Source: Wurfbainia villosa (taxonomy: Eukaryota; Streptophyta; Magnoliopsida; Zingiberales; Zingiberaceae). Taken from it: a stretch of DNA of 64,000 nt. The stretch's first letter is position 1. Every line of letters starts with the position of its first letter. Location: the NCBI GenBank assembly GCA_025175895.1, contig CM045990.1, positions 57,165,704 through 57,229,703 on the forward strand, written 5' to 3'. The position numbers were made by a program, and so were the translations under genes. The notes under the pieces are model-generated. The model was not told where the DNA came from and did no database searches. It saw only the letters and a list, made by a program, of their open reading frames with translations. Of the stretch, positions 10,136 to 21,754 are shown in pieces.

Positions 10136-11599
10136 CGAATCTCTTGCACATTCAAGTGTCCATGCCTCTATGCATATCCACATGAACACACCGTTCGTCT
10201 CACGAACTCACACTTTGGAGGAGAAGATTGTGCTAGCAACCCCCTTCACAAGAAGGTTTCGGCCAAGCGAGAGGATAAGAAGATGAAGAGCAACAACTCA
10301 CCTCTCTCATAGAGAATAACACCCATGACCTTTTATATACATCCCATGAATACCAATGGTCATGAATACCAAAGGTTTTGCATCCCTTTGTATTCCACCT
10401 TAATGCATGATTAATCTACATTAATCATGCATGAAGATTCTAAATCCATTCATCTTCTTCAACCTAATTTGAGTCTAAATCAAATTAAATGAAACTTGAG
10501 TCTAACTCAAGTTTCGGCCAACCAATGAGTCTAACTCAATTCGGCCCAATCAATGAGTCTAACTCAATGATTCCAATTAATAGCCTAATGGTTCATTTAG
10601 TCAAACTAAATTGAACTCATCTCCAAAGCAGCATGTTCTTTGTGTGTGACCCTATAGGTTTTAATAACATTGGTAATGTCTCTAAACCACTTTAGACACA
10701 TAAGCAATGAGCGGCATCTAGCAATGTATCATTGCTACCCAAGTTATGAGAAAGTCGAGTTTCGACCTAACCTTTCCGTGACTACTATAATGTATGACTT
10801 TGTCCTTCTATCTCAATATCTAGATTGATCAATGAGGCATAGACCGTGTCATCCTCTTATCAATCTTTGTGTTTCTTGATCCCAAAGTAGACTCACTCAA
10901 TTAAATGAGCTCAATATCTCATATCGACTTATTTGAGCATGGCCATGCATTTCATGGTCCTCCTCTATCAAGAGGCCTAAAGATATCACTCCCGTCATAT
11001 GGGAGGGTTAGATCTCATCTACATCACTCACATCCCTCCGCATAATTTGTTACATACCCAGTGATTGCCTTTATAGTCCACCCTGTTACGGGTAACGTTT
11101 GATGATACCAAAGTACATAACTCCTTATGAAGGGAACCATAGTGATTTCAGGTCTAAGGACTATTCATACTAATAGTCATATGAGAAAGTTTATGACACT
11201 CATATAACGATCTATGAAACTTTCTCATGGCGGGTCAATTCAGTATATATTCTCTAATATATACTCATGTGTCATCGTAATATCACATATCCATGACTTG
11301 TGAGATTAAGTCATCAATTGACTTATATGCTAGTCTCAATACATTAATACTACCCTTGTATATCAATACTTGACTAGGAATATTTAAGAATAATGTCCTC
11401 TACAGTCTCTCACAATCAATTTTACCAATTGATGTGTTGTAGATAAGAACCTACTTTTTAGGGCATTATTATATTTATTCGTCTAGCACAAGTATAAAGT
11501 AAATATAATAACCAAACTTTTCCTTTTTATTAATAAAATATGATACAAAATGTCCCTAGTCAATCATCACATAATTGACTCTAGGGCATACTACTAGCA
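10136..11599 (-). mobile_element. E-family LTR fragment, reversed
   Basis: Reverse complement shows the same order of motifs as the E solo LTR at 31024-32858, including a GCCCTAGAG start region, a TAGTAGGTTCTTATCTA-like segment (AAGTAGGTTCTTATCTA here) and a GGCCGAAA segment. It ends near TACTAGCA at 11599, the likely LTR start on the minus strand. The other end is truncated at 10136. Confidence 0.7.
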
Positions 11600-12045
11600 A
11601 GAAATACTCGAAAGATGAGGACTATTCAGAATATCCTTTTCTTGTACAGAGTATGAATGGTCCCCTAACGGCCTATCCGCACGATGATTTTTATCCCCTC
11701 GTGATCCGCCACGTGGAGATTCTTACCAGAGGTTGTCCCCTAACTGCTCAACAAGTGCGTGGCCCAAGGATCACCTCAACATGTGGAGAATTCCTAAAAG
11801 GTGTTATATAAGAGAAGGTTGAGGTAAAGGTTTTCTTCTTCGGCTCTATCAGTCTTACTACATTGAATACAATCATCTTCTTCCCTGTCTAACTTGAGCA
11901 TCGGAGGGCCGAAGCCGGGAACTTCGATAGCAGTCTCTTGACGCATGTTAATATTGACAGGGATATTGTTGTGGCCGTGAGAACCCCACTTCTCTCGAAG
12001 GCTTAGGAAAAGGTACCCTAAAACGTGACTTCCAGTCACTATAAA
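11600..12045 (+). mobile_element. possible Ty3/gypsy-type LTR scrap
   Basis: A TATA-like motif (GTTATATAAGAGAAGG, near 11803) is followed by CTAACTTGAGCATCGGAGG, a phrase resembling the R-U5 region of plant gypsy LTRs. Neither terminus nor TSD is visible. The assignment rests on resemblance only. Confidence 0.3.
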
Positions 12046-14033
12046 TATTTAGTATGCATAAATCAAAATGATTTATTAAGAATTAAAATAGGTTTAAAGA
12101 GAAACTAGGTGAAACAAGAAATTTAGGGAAAATGAGTGAAATTAATGAGAACTAGAGAATATCAGAATGATGAACATGATGAGTATAGTTAAGTGTTATG
12201 TATGAAAGTATGTTTTGTTTTGTAGCAAATGTTGAACCTATTTTCACCATTTATAGTGTAAAATTAACAATTTATCTTTCATGTGCTTAGCCAAACATAC
12301 TTCACTATGTTGGATTATTCTAGCTTAACCTGTTCTTGAAGGGCATTATACATCATATCAAATTACTGGATTCACTAAAATAATTCTATGAAGCTTGGAT
12401 TGAATCCTCATTTCCTTTTCCTTAACATTTCACAATTTCTACAGTCCTATTACTTCAGAAAACTATCAATTTCACAATAGTTTCACTCATGACATCTCCA
12501 CTTCAACATCTTCTTTACTAGTTGTGTACCTCAATTAGTTCAACAGGTAATCACATTTACATCACACTCAAATGTAACTAGTGCTATAAAATATAACCAA
12601 CCAGTTCCCAATTGCAGTGGTCAAGTATTTAAATTCAGAATCTCAATTTTTGATTCTTCCCGAAGTCAATACCTACACATTCAACTCTTCATTGAAAGAG
12701 TTTGCAAGAAGTTGCAATGCAAGTTCTCTAAATTGAGATGAATCCAATTAGTAATGAAACGATAGGAGTTTCAATTAAGATTGTTGTGGGTCAAGGACAT
12801 GCAATTATATTTAATTGCATCTCCTGCATTTTCAATTCAAGAACATGATTCAAGGCAGCTTTTTCAGATTCTAGATTCCAGGAATTCTTAGTTTTGAATC
12901 ATGTAAAACTTTGAAAGATAAGAACGCCCATTGTTAATGAGAGAACAGGAGATTAACTTAAGTTTCTCGCTGATCAGAGAGATGCAAAAGAAGCTTGGCA
13001 GCAATAATTTAAGTTGATACGACAATTGCAGGTTTTGCTCTGTAGGTTTTACACATTTGCAGCAAATTATATTCAGCAGCTAGTTAATACTCAACAATCA
13101 AAACACCAAGTTCTCTACAGTTCAACTTCTTAAGATCACATCAGATTCACACTCAAAGAGTTCCTACATTTTAGCAATTCCAAATCTAATTAAGGTTTCA
13201 AAACTGGAGTTTCAAAATTGCATTTCAGCTGAGATTTTTCGGACTTGAGTTCCAAAACTCATGAGCCACTAAAGTTTCAATTCGAGTTATGATGAAAAAT
13301 TCTTTTTAGATGAGAGGTTGAAATCTAGCACTGAAATATCCAGATCTTTTGAGGAGATCCTCATAAACGGAATTAGCGATGAATTTGGCATGGCGACAAC
13401 CAATGATGATGAAACTCTTTGCAAGAAGAGGAATGTTGATCGACTACTGTTGATGGCCCAAAAATGGAATTCAGAGGAGTAGGGAATTATCTTTCTTCTC
13501 CGGTGAGTGGATCTTGACGAACGGGATGAAGCTTCTCCATGAAGGTGACGTCGATGATCGTCCGATGCTCTGCTCCCCTATATATTTTTCGATGCCTTCT
13601 CTCACGTGATCACTATTTCTTTTAAATCTCATCTGAATTTCAATCAATGACTTAGATATGAGTGAATGGATAAGATGCAATTTTAATGGATGGTCAAAAT
13701 CAATCGAATCTGAATGAATGATTAGGATCAACTAGATCTCAATGAATAGATCGGATTGATCTAGATTTGCATCAACAGACTAAATTACTCCAGATCTAAC
13801 TCAGCTCTCTTCAAACTTAATCTCCCCCCATCAATCTAGCATCTAAGTTGGTTCGGTCCGACTTGAGTCCATGATCAATCTTCATCTCCACATTCACATC
13901 CTTAGAAATTATACCACAAACATAAGCAAATTTGCATTAAAGCCCAAAATAAATCCAACTAGAAAATGTAGCATGCATATGAATTTAAACTAACAAGAAG
14001 ATTAAAACACAAGTAAAAGAGCCAAAATCTTAT
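12046..14033. other. about 2 kb AT-rich DNA, no feature recognised
   Basis: No open frame above 86 codons, no LTR terminus, primer-binding site or repeat was recognised. A GC-richer patch near 13490-13590 (minus) has a TATA-like ATATATAGGGG followed by ATGGAGAAGCTTC, but the frame stops quickly. It ends at the LTR start of element C; CTTAT (14029-14033) would be its left TSD. It may be the only non-element DNA here or an unrecognised LTR. Confidence 0.4.
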
Positions 14034-14554
14034 TGTTTGTGCAATCGACCTCAGATCAATGTTGATCATATTTGAATAGAACTCGAATAGTGTTTTGATA
14101 TTTGTTAATAAGTTTGACTATAGTTTGACCATAACTTGATCATATAACTAGTTGATAATTTTGGACATCCAAGATCATATGAGGGAGATTGTTGAAGCAA
14201 TCAATCTCAGGTCAAGGTTGACCTAGCTTGAGTGAGACTCATGTAGAAGTCTAAGTTTGGAGACTTGGCAATGAAAAGTCTAAGTATAGATACTTGACAA
14301 TGTAGAAGTCCAAGAATAAATTCTTGGCAAGGGAAAGTCCAAGTATGGATACTTAGCAAAGAAAAAGTCTAAGGGTAGAGTCTTGACAATGAAAAATCCA
14401 AATATTGATATTTGACAAAGGAAAAATTCCAAGTGTGTAGTCTTAGTCGTGTAAGTCAAAGGGCATAGTCTTGGTGACGAAAGTCCAAGTTTAGTGACTT
14501 ACCAATAGAAGTCCCGAAGGCGCGGCTTCTCGGCAAAGACATACCCATTAACAT
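14034..14554 (+). mobile_element. 5' LTR of element C, first part
   Basis: Starts TGTTTGTGCAATCGACC and matches the 3' LTR start at 46417, though the 5' copy has many CG to TG/CA-type differences. It contains a second LTR-start-like segment at about 14190-14260 and the hairpin array 14250-14535. It is interrupted at 14554 by F-na. Confidence 0.75.
14250..14535. repeat. hairpin minisatellite in the C 5' LTR
   Basis: About ten units of roughly 28-30 bp with self-complementary cores, for example CCAAGAATAAATTCTTGG (8-bp perfect arms), CCAAGTATGGATACTTAG and CAAATATTGATATTTG (7-bp perfect arms). Sequence differs between units, but both arms of each hairpin tend to change together. Spacers are of the type CAATGAAAAGT. 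Confidence 0.8.
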
Positions 14555-15613
14555 TGTTGGTGCAGGGGCACCAGATAATCGAACCTGTGTTTTGATTATG
14601 GCAAAGACACAAAGTTAAGTTTACATCGTTATCTCACGAGCTAAATCGAGTATGTAGAAAAGTACTAAAGCTGGAGGTGAAGGCTAGCGACACCCGGAGG
14701 AAGCCACGGTGGTCGGGCGACACTCGAGTGACTTCAGAGGGAGCCGAAGGAATCGAGTGGAAGGCTGGAAGAGAAAGTGACACAGTAAGTATCGAGGTAA
14801 GCTCGTGTACGTGAGAGATGGTAAGGTCGTGTCCTCTGTACGGGGATGACCGTATGCGGCGATCCGATTAAGACTTCCTGTGGAAGGTCTAGGTCAAGAT
14901 CGGACGGTTAGAAACCATCGCATTTACCATTTTCCATACTAACCTCATCGCAGGAAGTAGCGAGCCGATGATCGACCGGACATTTGTAGTTGATCGATGC
15001 TCATCGTTGGTGATGGAAGGCATCGATCGATGGCGCATTTAATCGACCTTTGCGCTAGGTCAAAACAGATAAGGTTTGACGCGGCCACTTCGCGATAAAA
15101 TTTGGTACAACTTCGTGATCTGTTCCAAAAGATGAGGAGATATATTCAGAGGACAAACTCTATAAAAGGAGGGGAGGATTCCAACTCCAAAGATCATCAA
15201 GTTTATTCTCAAGTGCTCCTATAACATCAAAGCTCCAACATCGTCATAACGCCAACGCGACGACAAGTTCTGATCTTCTTTGTCGGCAATAGTAACAAGT
15301 AACATATTTTGTTATTGTACTCTTTGTTTTTATTCGTAACGAGGTGAGGTAGGCTTGTTGCCTCATCCTCGTACTTTCGGTTTTGTGATCGTTGTCTCCT
15401 ACCTCCAACGAGGAGGAGACGTTATAGTGTTTTGCCCTCCGTACGCGGTCTAGGACCGTTAGGGCCTTTGATTAGCAACTGCTGGGTTGTGAACCAAGTA
15501 AAAATAAATGTGTCTCTTTATTTTTCGCTGTGCTTACTCGTGTATCGAATGAACGAACGAAAAGATTTACGCTCGCTATTCACCCCCCTCTAGCGACGCT
15601 TCTCGATCCAACA
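14555..15613 (+). mobile_element. 5' LTR of F-na
   Basis: 1059 bp, TGTTGGTGCAGGGG...GATCCAACA. TATAAAAG at 15161-15168 is the likely promoter. The palindrome block at about 14955-15055 differs strongly from the same place in the 3' LTR (19080-19170). Shared U5 motif near 15579-15597. Confidence 0.88.
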
Positions 15614-15627
15614 ATTGGTATCAGAGC
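15614..15627 (+). other. primer-binding site of F-na
   Basis: ATTGGTATCAGAGC directly after the LTR end; methionine tRNA type. Confidence 0.88.
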
Positions 15628-16106
15628 GGGGGCACTAAGATTTGGTGAAACCACTAATCTAGCACTTTTTGGTTTTCTTTTCGTATTTTTTGAGTTGCAT
15701 ATTTTTAGGTTTTTTTTCCTCCCGCACTACTAATCCAAGACGAAGTCTTGGTATGCTTTTTTTGGTTGTGTGTTTGCAAGTATACTCTTTTAAAGTAGTC
15801 GACGGTAAAACGGCAATAACTTTTCACACAAGTGGACTTACAAAACGATCTACCTACCAAATCGAAGCTCTCTGAGAGATCTACATTTCTTACAAGGGTT
15901 TACCCTTGTAACAAGCTGTTTCCAACCCCAAAAACTAATGTTTAGTATCCTTTCGGGGACATCGAAGGTCGTAAGTTGTTAGTTTTTGTTATTTTCTTAT
16001 TCTTCTCATTTATTTCTGTTTATTTCATATTATTTCCCACATTACTAATCCAAGACCAAGTCTTGGAATTCCCTTTGGTTTTTATTTGTGTTTTGCAAGA
16101 TATTTA

Positions 16107-17638
16107 ATGGCTTACATTGAGGGGTATAGTACCACCCGACCTCCGTTCTTTAACGGAAATGATTTCCGTTATTGGAAAGGTCGAATGGAGTGTTTTCTAA
16201 AAACACAAGTCGAGACTTGGGTAATCATCCAAACCGGCTTTTCTCTACCCACCAATTATCAAGGCAAGCCCTTGGATTTTGACAAGTGGACAAATGCAAC
16301 CAAGAGGCAAATTGAAACTGATGCAAGAGCAACCCAAATATTAAAATGCGGCTTGTCCAAGGATGAACTCAACCGCATCGGACCATTTATTAGCGCCAAA
16401 GACCTCTGGAACAAATTGATTGATCTACATGAAGGGACATCCGATGCTAAGGTATGTAAAAGGGATTTACTTTTAAATAAACTATAAAATCTAAAGATGC
16501 AGGATCGCGAGACCGTCACCCAATTACATGCGCGAATCCAAGACATCGTCAATGGTCTTCACTCGATCAGGCAAGCCGTAGAGAACCGGGACCTTATAGG
16601 TATGCTTTAAATGCTTTCCTTAGGACTACCTTGTGGGAATCCATGGTCGATGCCTACAAGGTCTCTAAGGACCTTTTGAAGCTTAGGTTAGACAAATTAT
16701 TTTCCGAGTTTGAACTTCACGAGCAGACTAACGTGGTCCGAGCCGAGAGAGGTATTGCTCTACTTGCAGGACAAAGAAGCAAGCCACCTACTAGGCAAGA
16801 AGATGGACTCGAACCCGAAGACGAATCAGAGTCCGAATTTGAAGAGGTGGAAGCAATAGTGAACGTAGTGCGGAAGATCGTTCGGAGGGAAAGGAAGCTA
16901 CTAAAGAACCAAAAGAGAGCACAATTCAAATTAAATCAAAAGAAGGCTTTCCATGCAACTTGGGACAACAGAGAAGACATAGCTTACATGGCAAGATCAG
17001 AGGAGTTCGAGTCAGAGTCCGAATCCGAATCCAATTACAACACCGACTTTGAACTCGAGGACTACTTCGAGAAGCAACTCAAAGTCGGACCAAAAGAGAA
17101 AATTAAGGTTAGTCGCTCACTAATTCATACGCTTTACAATACAATTAAAATGCTCACTAGGAAATTAACTAAGTCCGAGTCTAGGGTTGAGTCGTTACTT
17201 GAGGAGGTTGAAACCCTCAAGCAAGAGGCTACTCTAACCTCTTCAACTAGTCAAGTTCAAGAGGGAAACTCAACCCAAATTGAAAAATTTGAGGAGGAGA
17301 ATTCTCTCTTGAAAGACCGAGTTTAAGAGGTCGTGGCTAGGTTGGAAAGGTTCACGTTGGGATCTAAGAACTTTAACCGACTACTTGGAACCCAAAGAGT
17401 CGTATACAATAAAGTCGGACTCGAATTTAAGTCAATGACTACGAATAGGTCTTCTATGTCTATCGTAAATTGTAGTCATCAAAGAGTCCAAGCATGGGTC
17501 CCAAAGGTTTTATTGAACTCACATATAAGAACTAATAAGTTTTGGATTCCCCAAGATCAAATTCATTATTTGAATAGACCATATTGGTTCAATGATCCAG
17601 GGGGAGCTAACACTAAAATAGTATACCCGCTTACTTAG
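16107..17638 (+). pseudogene. gag of F-na, broken, zinc knuckle missing
   Basis: Gag of the non-autonomous F element. The ATG at 16107 matches the starts in F-aut and H (MA[H/Y]xEGY/F). The N-terminal part contains YWKGRMECFLKTQ and the UBN2-like region. Breaks: a TAA at 16485-16487 where relatives have Tyr, a 1-bp loss near 16602, and a TAA at 17324-17326. The acidic Ser/Glu region is followed directly by AFHATWD, so the zinc knuckle present in F-aut is absent. The C-terminal coiled-coil region (KLTKSESRVESLLEEVETL) and the terminal GGANTKIVYPLT remain. No pol follows. It is homologous along its length to F-aut gag. Confidence 0.85.
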
Positions 17639-18667
17639 CAAAACCATTGCATATTTTATTTTAATTTTTAGAATGGCTAGATAGGAAAAATAGTTAGTCA
17701 ACTCTTGACAACATAGTATCAGGACGCGACGAGATGATAGTACATTAGGGAAACAAAGTCTCGTGTATTCGAGCTAGATAAGGCATATCTAGCTTGGTGC
17801 ACTTGACCGAGTGGAACTAGCTGAAGCTACCTCACCGTATCCTAAACTAGTTAGACCAAGAAGTAACCCTAAGTGACTTAAGTGATATTTTCTTGAATTT
17901 GGCTTTGTCTAAGGAAGTGATCGTTGTTCTGATCAAAAAAGACCCTTGTGCCTCGCCATGACCTAGAAGCCAGTTTCTCGAAAAGTTACTTAACGATCTA
18001 AAGGTTAAATCCGAATATAACCCAAGGTTGACTATCTTTAATCAATTTAAAATCATCTCACAAAACATATAAGGTGAACAAATTCTGAGACACATAGAAT
18101 GGGTGAGATGTTAAGGATAATTGAAATATAACCTCTTCAAAATACTACTTATTTTCTCAACTATTGTACTTAACAACTCTTAGGCCAAAGTTTAGCACCC
18201 CCTACATCTCTTATACTTCATATATTTGACTAAGGGGTAAAGCAAACTAACCCTAAGGGTTATATTACAAACCTTTAGATTATTGGTGCAGAGGGACACA
18301 CATCGAACCAATCTATCTAACTACTGCTAGACGCATGCTTGGACTCATATTTGATTTATCTAGATGCATGCATATACGATATTGTTTTTAAAACCCCTAT
18401 TTTATACAAAAACCCCAACATTCTTTTTTTATTTATGGCAAAAGGGGGAGAAGAGTGAAAGTTAAGGGGAGTAACACAAAATTTGATTTTGAAAACTAAA
18501 GTAACTCTTTCAAAACTCACCTAGGGTTAAGGGGGAGTTTTGGTTAAGGGGGAGTTTTGATTGAGGGGGAGTTTTTGGAAATGACATTCATCATTTACTA
18601 TACTTATTTTATGCTTTAATTTCCCTTAACTTTGTGTTGGTTTACCAAAGATCAAAAAGAGGGAGAT
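17639..18667 (+). other. 3' non-coding region of F-na with repeated polypurine motifs
   Basis: No coding potential. The first part (about 17640-17830) is the inverted counterpart of F-aut 25190-25398. GGGGGAG-type motifs occur near 18443, 18531, 18548 and 18566; the last purine tract (AAAAAGAGGGAGAT) ends at 18667, directly before the 3' LTR, and should prime plus-strand synthesis. Confidence 0.75.
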
Positions 18668-19697
18668 TGTTGGTGTAGGGGCACCAGATAATCGAACCTG
18701 TGTTTTGATTATGGCAAAGACACAAAGTTAATTTTACATTGTTATCTCACGAGCTAAATCGAGTGTGCAAAAAAGTACTAAAGCTGGAGCTGAAGGCTAG
18801 GGACACCCGGAGGAAGCCACGGTGGTCGGGCGACACTCGAGTGACTTCGGAGGGAGCCGAAGGAATCGAGTGGAAGGCTGGAAGCGAAAGCAACACAGTA
18901 AGTATCGAGGTAAGCTCGTGTGTGTGAGAGATGGTAAGGTCGTGTCCTCTGTACGGGGATGACCGTAGGCGGCGATCCGACTAAGACTTCCTGTGGAAGG
19001 TATAGGTCAAGATCGAACGGTTAGAAACCATCGCATTTACCATTTTCCGTACTAACCTCTTACTCCAGGAAAGTGGTCAGGCTGGCAGTCGACTGCTGGA
19101 CATTTGCAGTCGACTGATGCTCATCAGTCGACTGATGGAAGGCATCATTCGACTGATGGTGATGAATCAGCCTTTGCGCTAGGTCAAAACGGATAAGGTT
19201 TGACACGGCTACTTCGCGATAAAATTTGGTACAACTTCGTTATCTGTTCCAAAAGATAAGGAGACATATTCAAAGGACAAACTCTATAAAAGAAGGGGAG
19301 GATTCCAACTCCAAAGATCATCAAGTTTATTCTCAAGTGCTCCTACAATGCCAAAGCTCCAACACCATCATAACGCCGACGCGACGACAAGTTCTGATCT
19401 TCTTCGTCTGTAACAGCAACAAGTAACATATTTTGTTATTGTACTCTTTGTTTTTATTCGTAACGAGGTGAGGTAGGCTTGTTGTCTCATCCTCGTACTT
19501 TCGGTTTTGTGATCATTGTCTCCTACCTCCAACGAGGAGGAGACGTTATAGTGTTTTGCCCTCCGAACGTGGTCTAGGATCGTTAGGGCCTTGGAGTAGC
19601 AACCGCTGAGTTATGAACCAAGTAAAAATAAATGTGTCTCTTTATTTTTCGCTGTGTTTACTCATGTATCGAATGAACGAACGAAATGATTTACACT
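18668..19697 (+). mobile_element. 3' LTR of F-na, main part
   Basis: Starts TGTTGGTGTAGGGG; TATAAAAG at 19285-19292. GTCGAC palindromes at about 19085-19145 are intact here. It is interrupted after GATTTACACT (19697) by F-aut and resumes at 28357. Confidence 0.88.
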
Positions 19698-20806
19698 TGT
19701 TGGATCGAAGCGGATCACTAGAGGAGGGGTGAATAGCGATAAAACATTTTTTTCTTTCGTATTCGTATCAAAACAATTAAGTGCAGCGGAAAGATAAATG
19801 AAACAATAAAAGAGACAAGATATTTTTTACTTGGTTCGTAGCCTTCGGCTACTACTCTAAGGCCCTAGTGGTCCTTGACCACGCACAGAGAGCAAAGCAC
19901 TAAAGAACTCCTCGTTAGAGGTAGGAGTTAATCGATACAAGAACACAAAAAGCTTGAGGTAGAGGGACACTCCCCCTCTCCTCGTTACGATAGAAAAGCT
20001 TCGAAAAAGTAAAGAAACAACTGATATAAAGCTTATACCGACATAGAAAAAAGCAAAATAAATTAAACCTAGACGTCGGAGAAGAAGCACTTCATTGTCG
20101 GAGAGTTGTAGCTTTGCGGAGGCTTTTGGAAGCTTAGAATTGATGAAGAAACCCTAGGATAGGCCCTCCTTTTATAGCCTTTGAGCCCCTTTTCTAGAGG
20201 AACCCTAGCCAATCACATTTGAGCATCACTCCCCTTGAAATGAGGTGATAAGCCTTGACTCCTCGAAGCTGATCATTGACCATCAGTCGACTGATGGTCA
20301 TCATCAGTCGACTGATGGCAACATCAGTCGAATGCTGACCGCTGGCAATCAATTGATGGACGACAGTCGAGTCCTCCAAGCTGGCAGTCGACTGATACTA
20401 GCTGAAATGACAAGTTAGCTAAGAAATAACATTATTTCGACGGCCTTCGACCTTCCGATATCGACCTAGACCACCTATGAGATGTCTTGGGTCAGATCTA
20501 TGCTTAAGTCAATCCCCGTAAAGTGGATACAACCTCACTTACACTCGCACACACACGAGCTTACCTCGATACTTACTGTGTCGCTTTTGCTTCCAACCTT
20601 CCACTCGATTCCTTCGGCTCTCTCCGAAGTCACTCGAGTGTCGCCCCACCACCGCGGCTTCCTCCGGGTGTCACTAGCCTTCAGCTCTAGCTATAGCAAT
20701 TTTCTGCACACTCGATTCAGCTCGTGAGATAACAACATGAGCTTAACTTTGTATCCTTTGCTATAATCAAAACTCAGGTTTGACTTAGGTGCCTACTGCA
20801 CCAACA
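19698..20806 (-). mobile_element. 3' LTR of F-aut
   Basis: 1109 bp, TGTTGGATCG...GCACCAACA on the plus strand. Its GTCGAC palindromes near 20284-20395 are preserved, unlike the paired 5' LTR. Confidence 0.9.
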
Positions 20807-21754
20807 ATCTCCCCCTTTTTGATTTATGGCAAACCCACATACAAAGTTAAGTAAATAGCAAGCATAATAATGTGCATGAGAAACAAAAGTGAAGATTAAG
20901 TTGGAGTAGTAAGGATTTTCTTCAAGTACTCCCCCTTGAGGAAACCTCCCCCTTGACCGAGGGTGAGTCTTGAAGAAAGACCTTAATCCTCCCCCTTGAG
21001 TGTTGCTTTAAGTAATTAACATTACTTAAAGTTGGCCTTAGTAAAATGTTTAAGTTAAGAGGTCTTCTTAACTTGGTCCTTTCTCCCCCTTATGTAAAAC
21101 ATTAACGTTTTTGTTAAGAATAAGTTTTTAAGTTAAGAATTCTCTTAACTTAGCCTTTACTTCTTTTTGTTAAAAAAGTTAAGTAAGTTTTCAAAAATTA
21201 AAGTTAACTTTTGGTCATATAAATAAATATGAAGTAAGAGTTAAGTTATCAAAAAAAAAATTGACCCCTTAACTTTGGCCTTTTTCTCCCCCTTTTGCCA
21301 TCTATCGAAAAGTGTAAGGGTGTGTGGAAACCAAAAAATATATATATATTAAATTTAAAGTTCAAGCATGTTCCACATTATTTTGAAAATAACATACTGA
21401 AAATAAGCTCATCTATAAAATGTTCGACTCATATTTGGCTTGATTGATATGAAAGATCAACCAGTCCTGGTCAGAGTTGGTTAGTATGTATGATTATACT
21501 CTGTGGTTCATGACGATGCACTAGCTCTACATCTGGAACCAGGAGTAAGGTTCTAATATCTCACGCCCATTTACGTGGCTAAGTACACAAACACATTAGT
21601 CCTATGTGTTGTGAGATGTATTGACTCCTTAAATCTATAGGTGCATGATATCTAAGGTATATCCTATGCTAGTTCCATGAAAATGAAAAGTAAGAAATAG
21701 TAGTAAGAAAATATAATTTGTAAGTTCCTATTCTACTATGCACATGCCCAATTT
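20807..21754 (-). other. 3' non-coding region of F-aut with repeated polypurine motifs
   Basis: On the minus strand AAAAAGGGGGAGAT (20807-20820) abuts the LTR. Further CTCCCCCTT motifs (plus strand) lie near 20929, 20947, 20990, 21083 and 21286, matching the multiple-polypurine-tract pattern described for Sireviruses. No env-like reading frame was found. Confidence 0.75.

Noticed and set aside
13471..13731. Candidate small host gene on the minus strand, with a TATA-like motif near 13575
   Set aside because: Low-complexity 86-codon frame in the wrong position relative to the TATA-like motif; no domain or splice evidence.
19857..20090. Open frame of 77 codons also found at 27393-27650 in the partner LTR
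   Set aside because: It lies in both F-aut LTRs because LTRs are duplicates; it spans U5 and R, has no recognisable domain, and the copies differ by frame-altering changes.
20807..21754. Possible env-like gene after pol, as in some Sireviruses
   Set aside because: No open frame of useful length or membrane segment on the minus strand; the region is non-coding with purine motifs.
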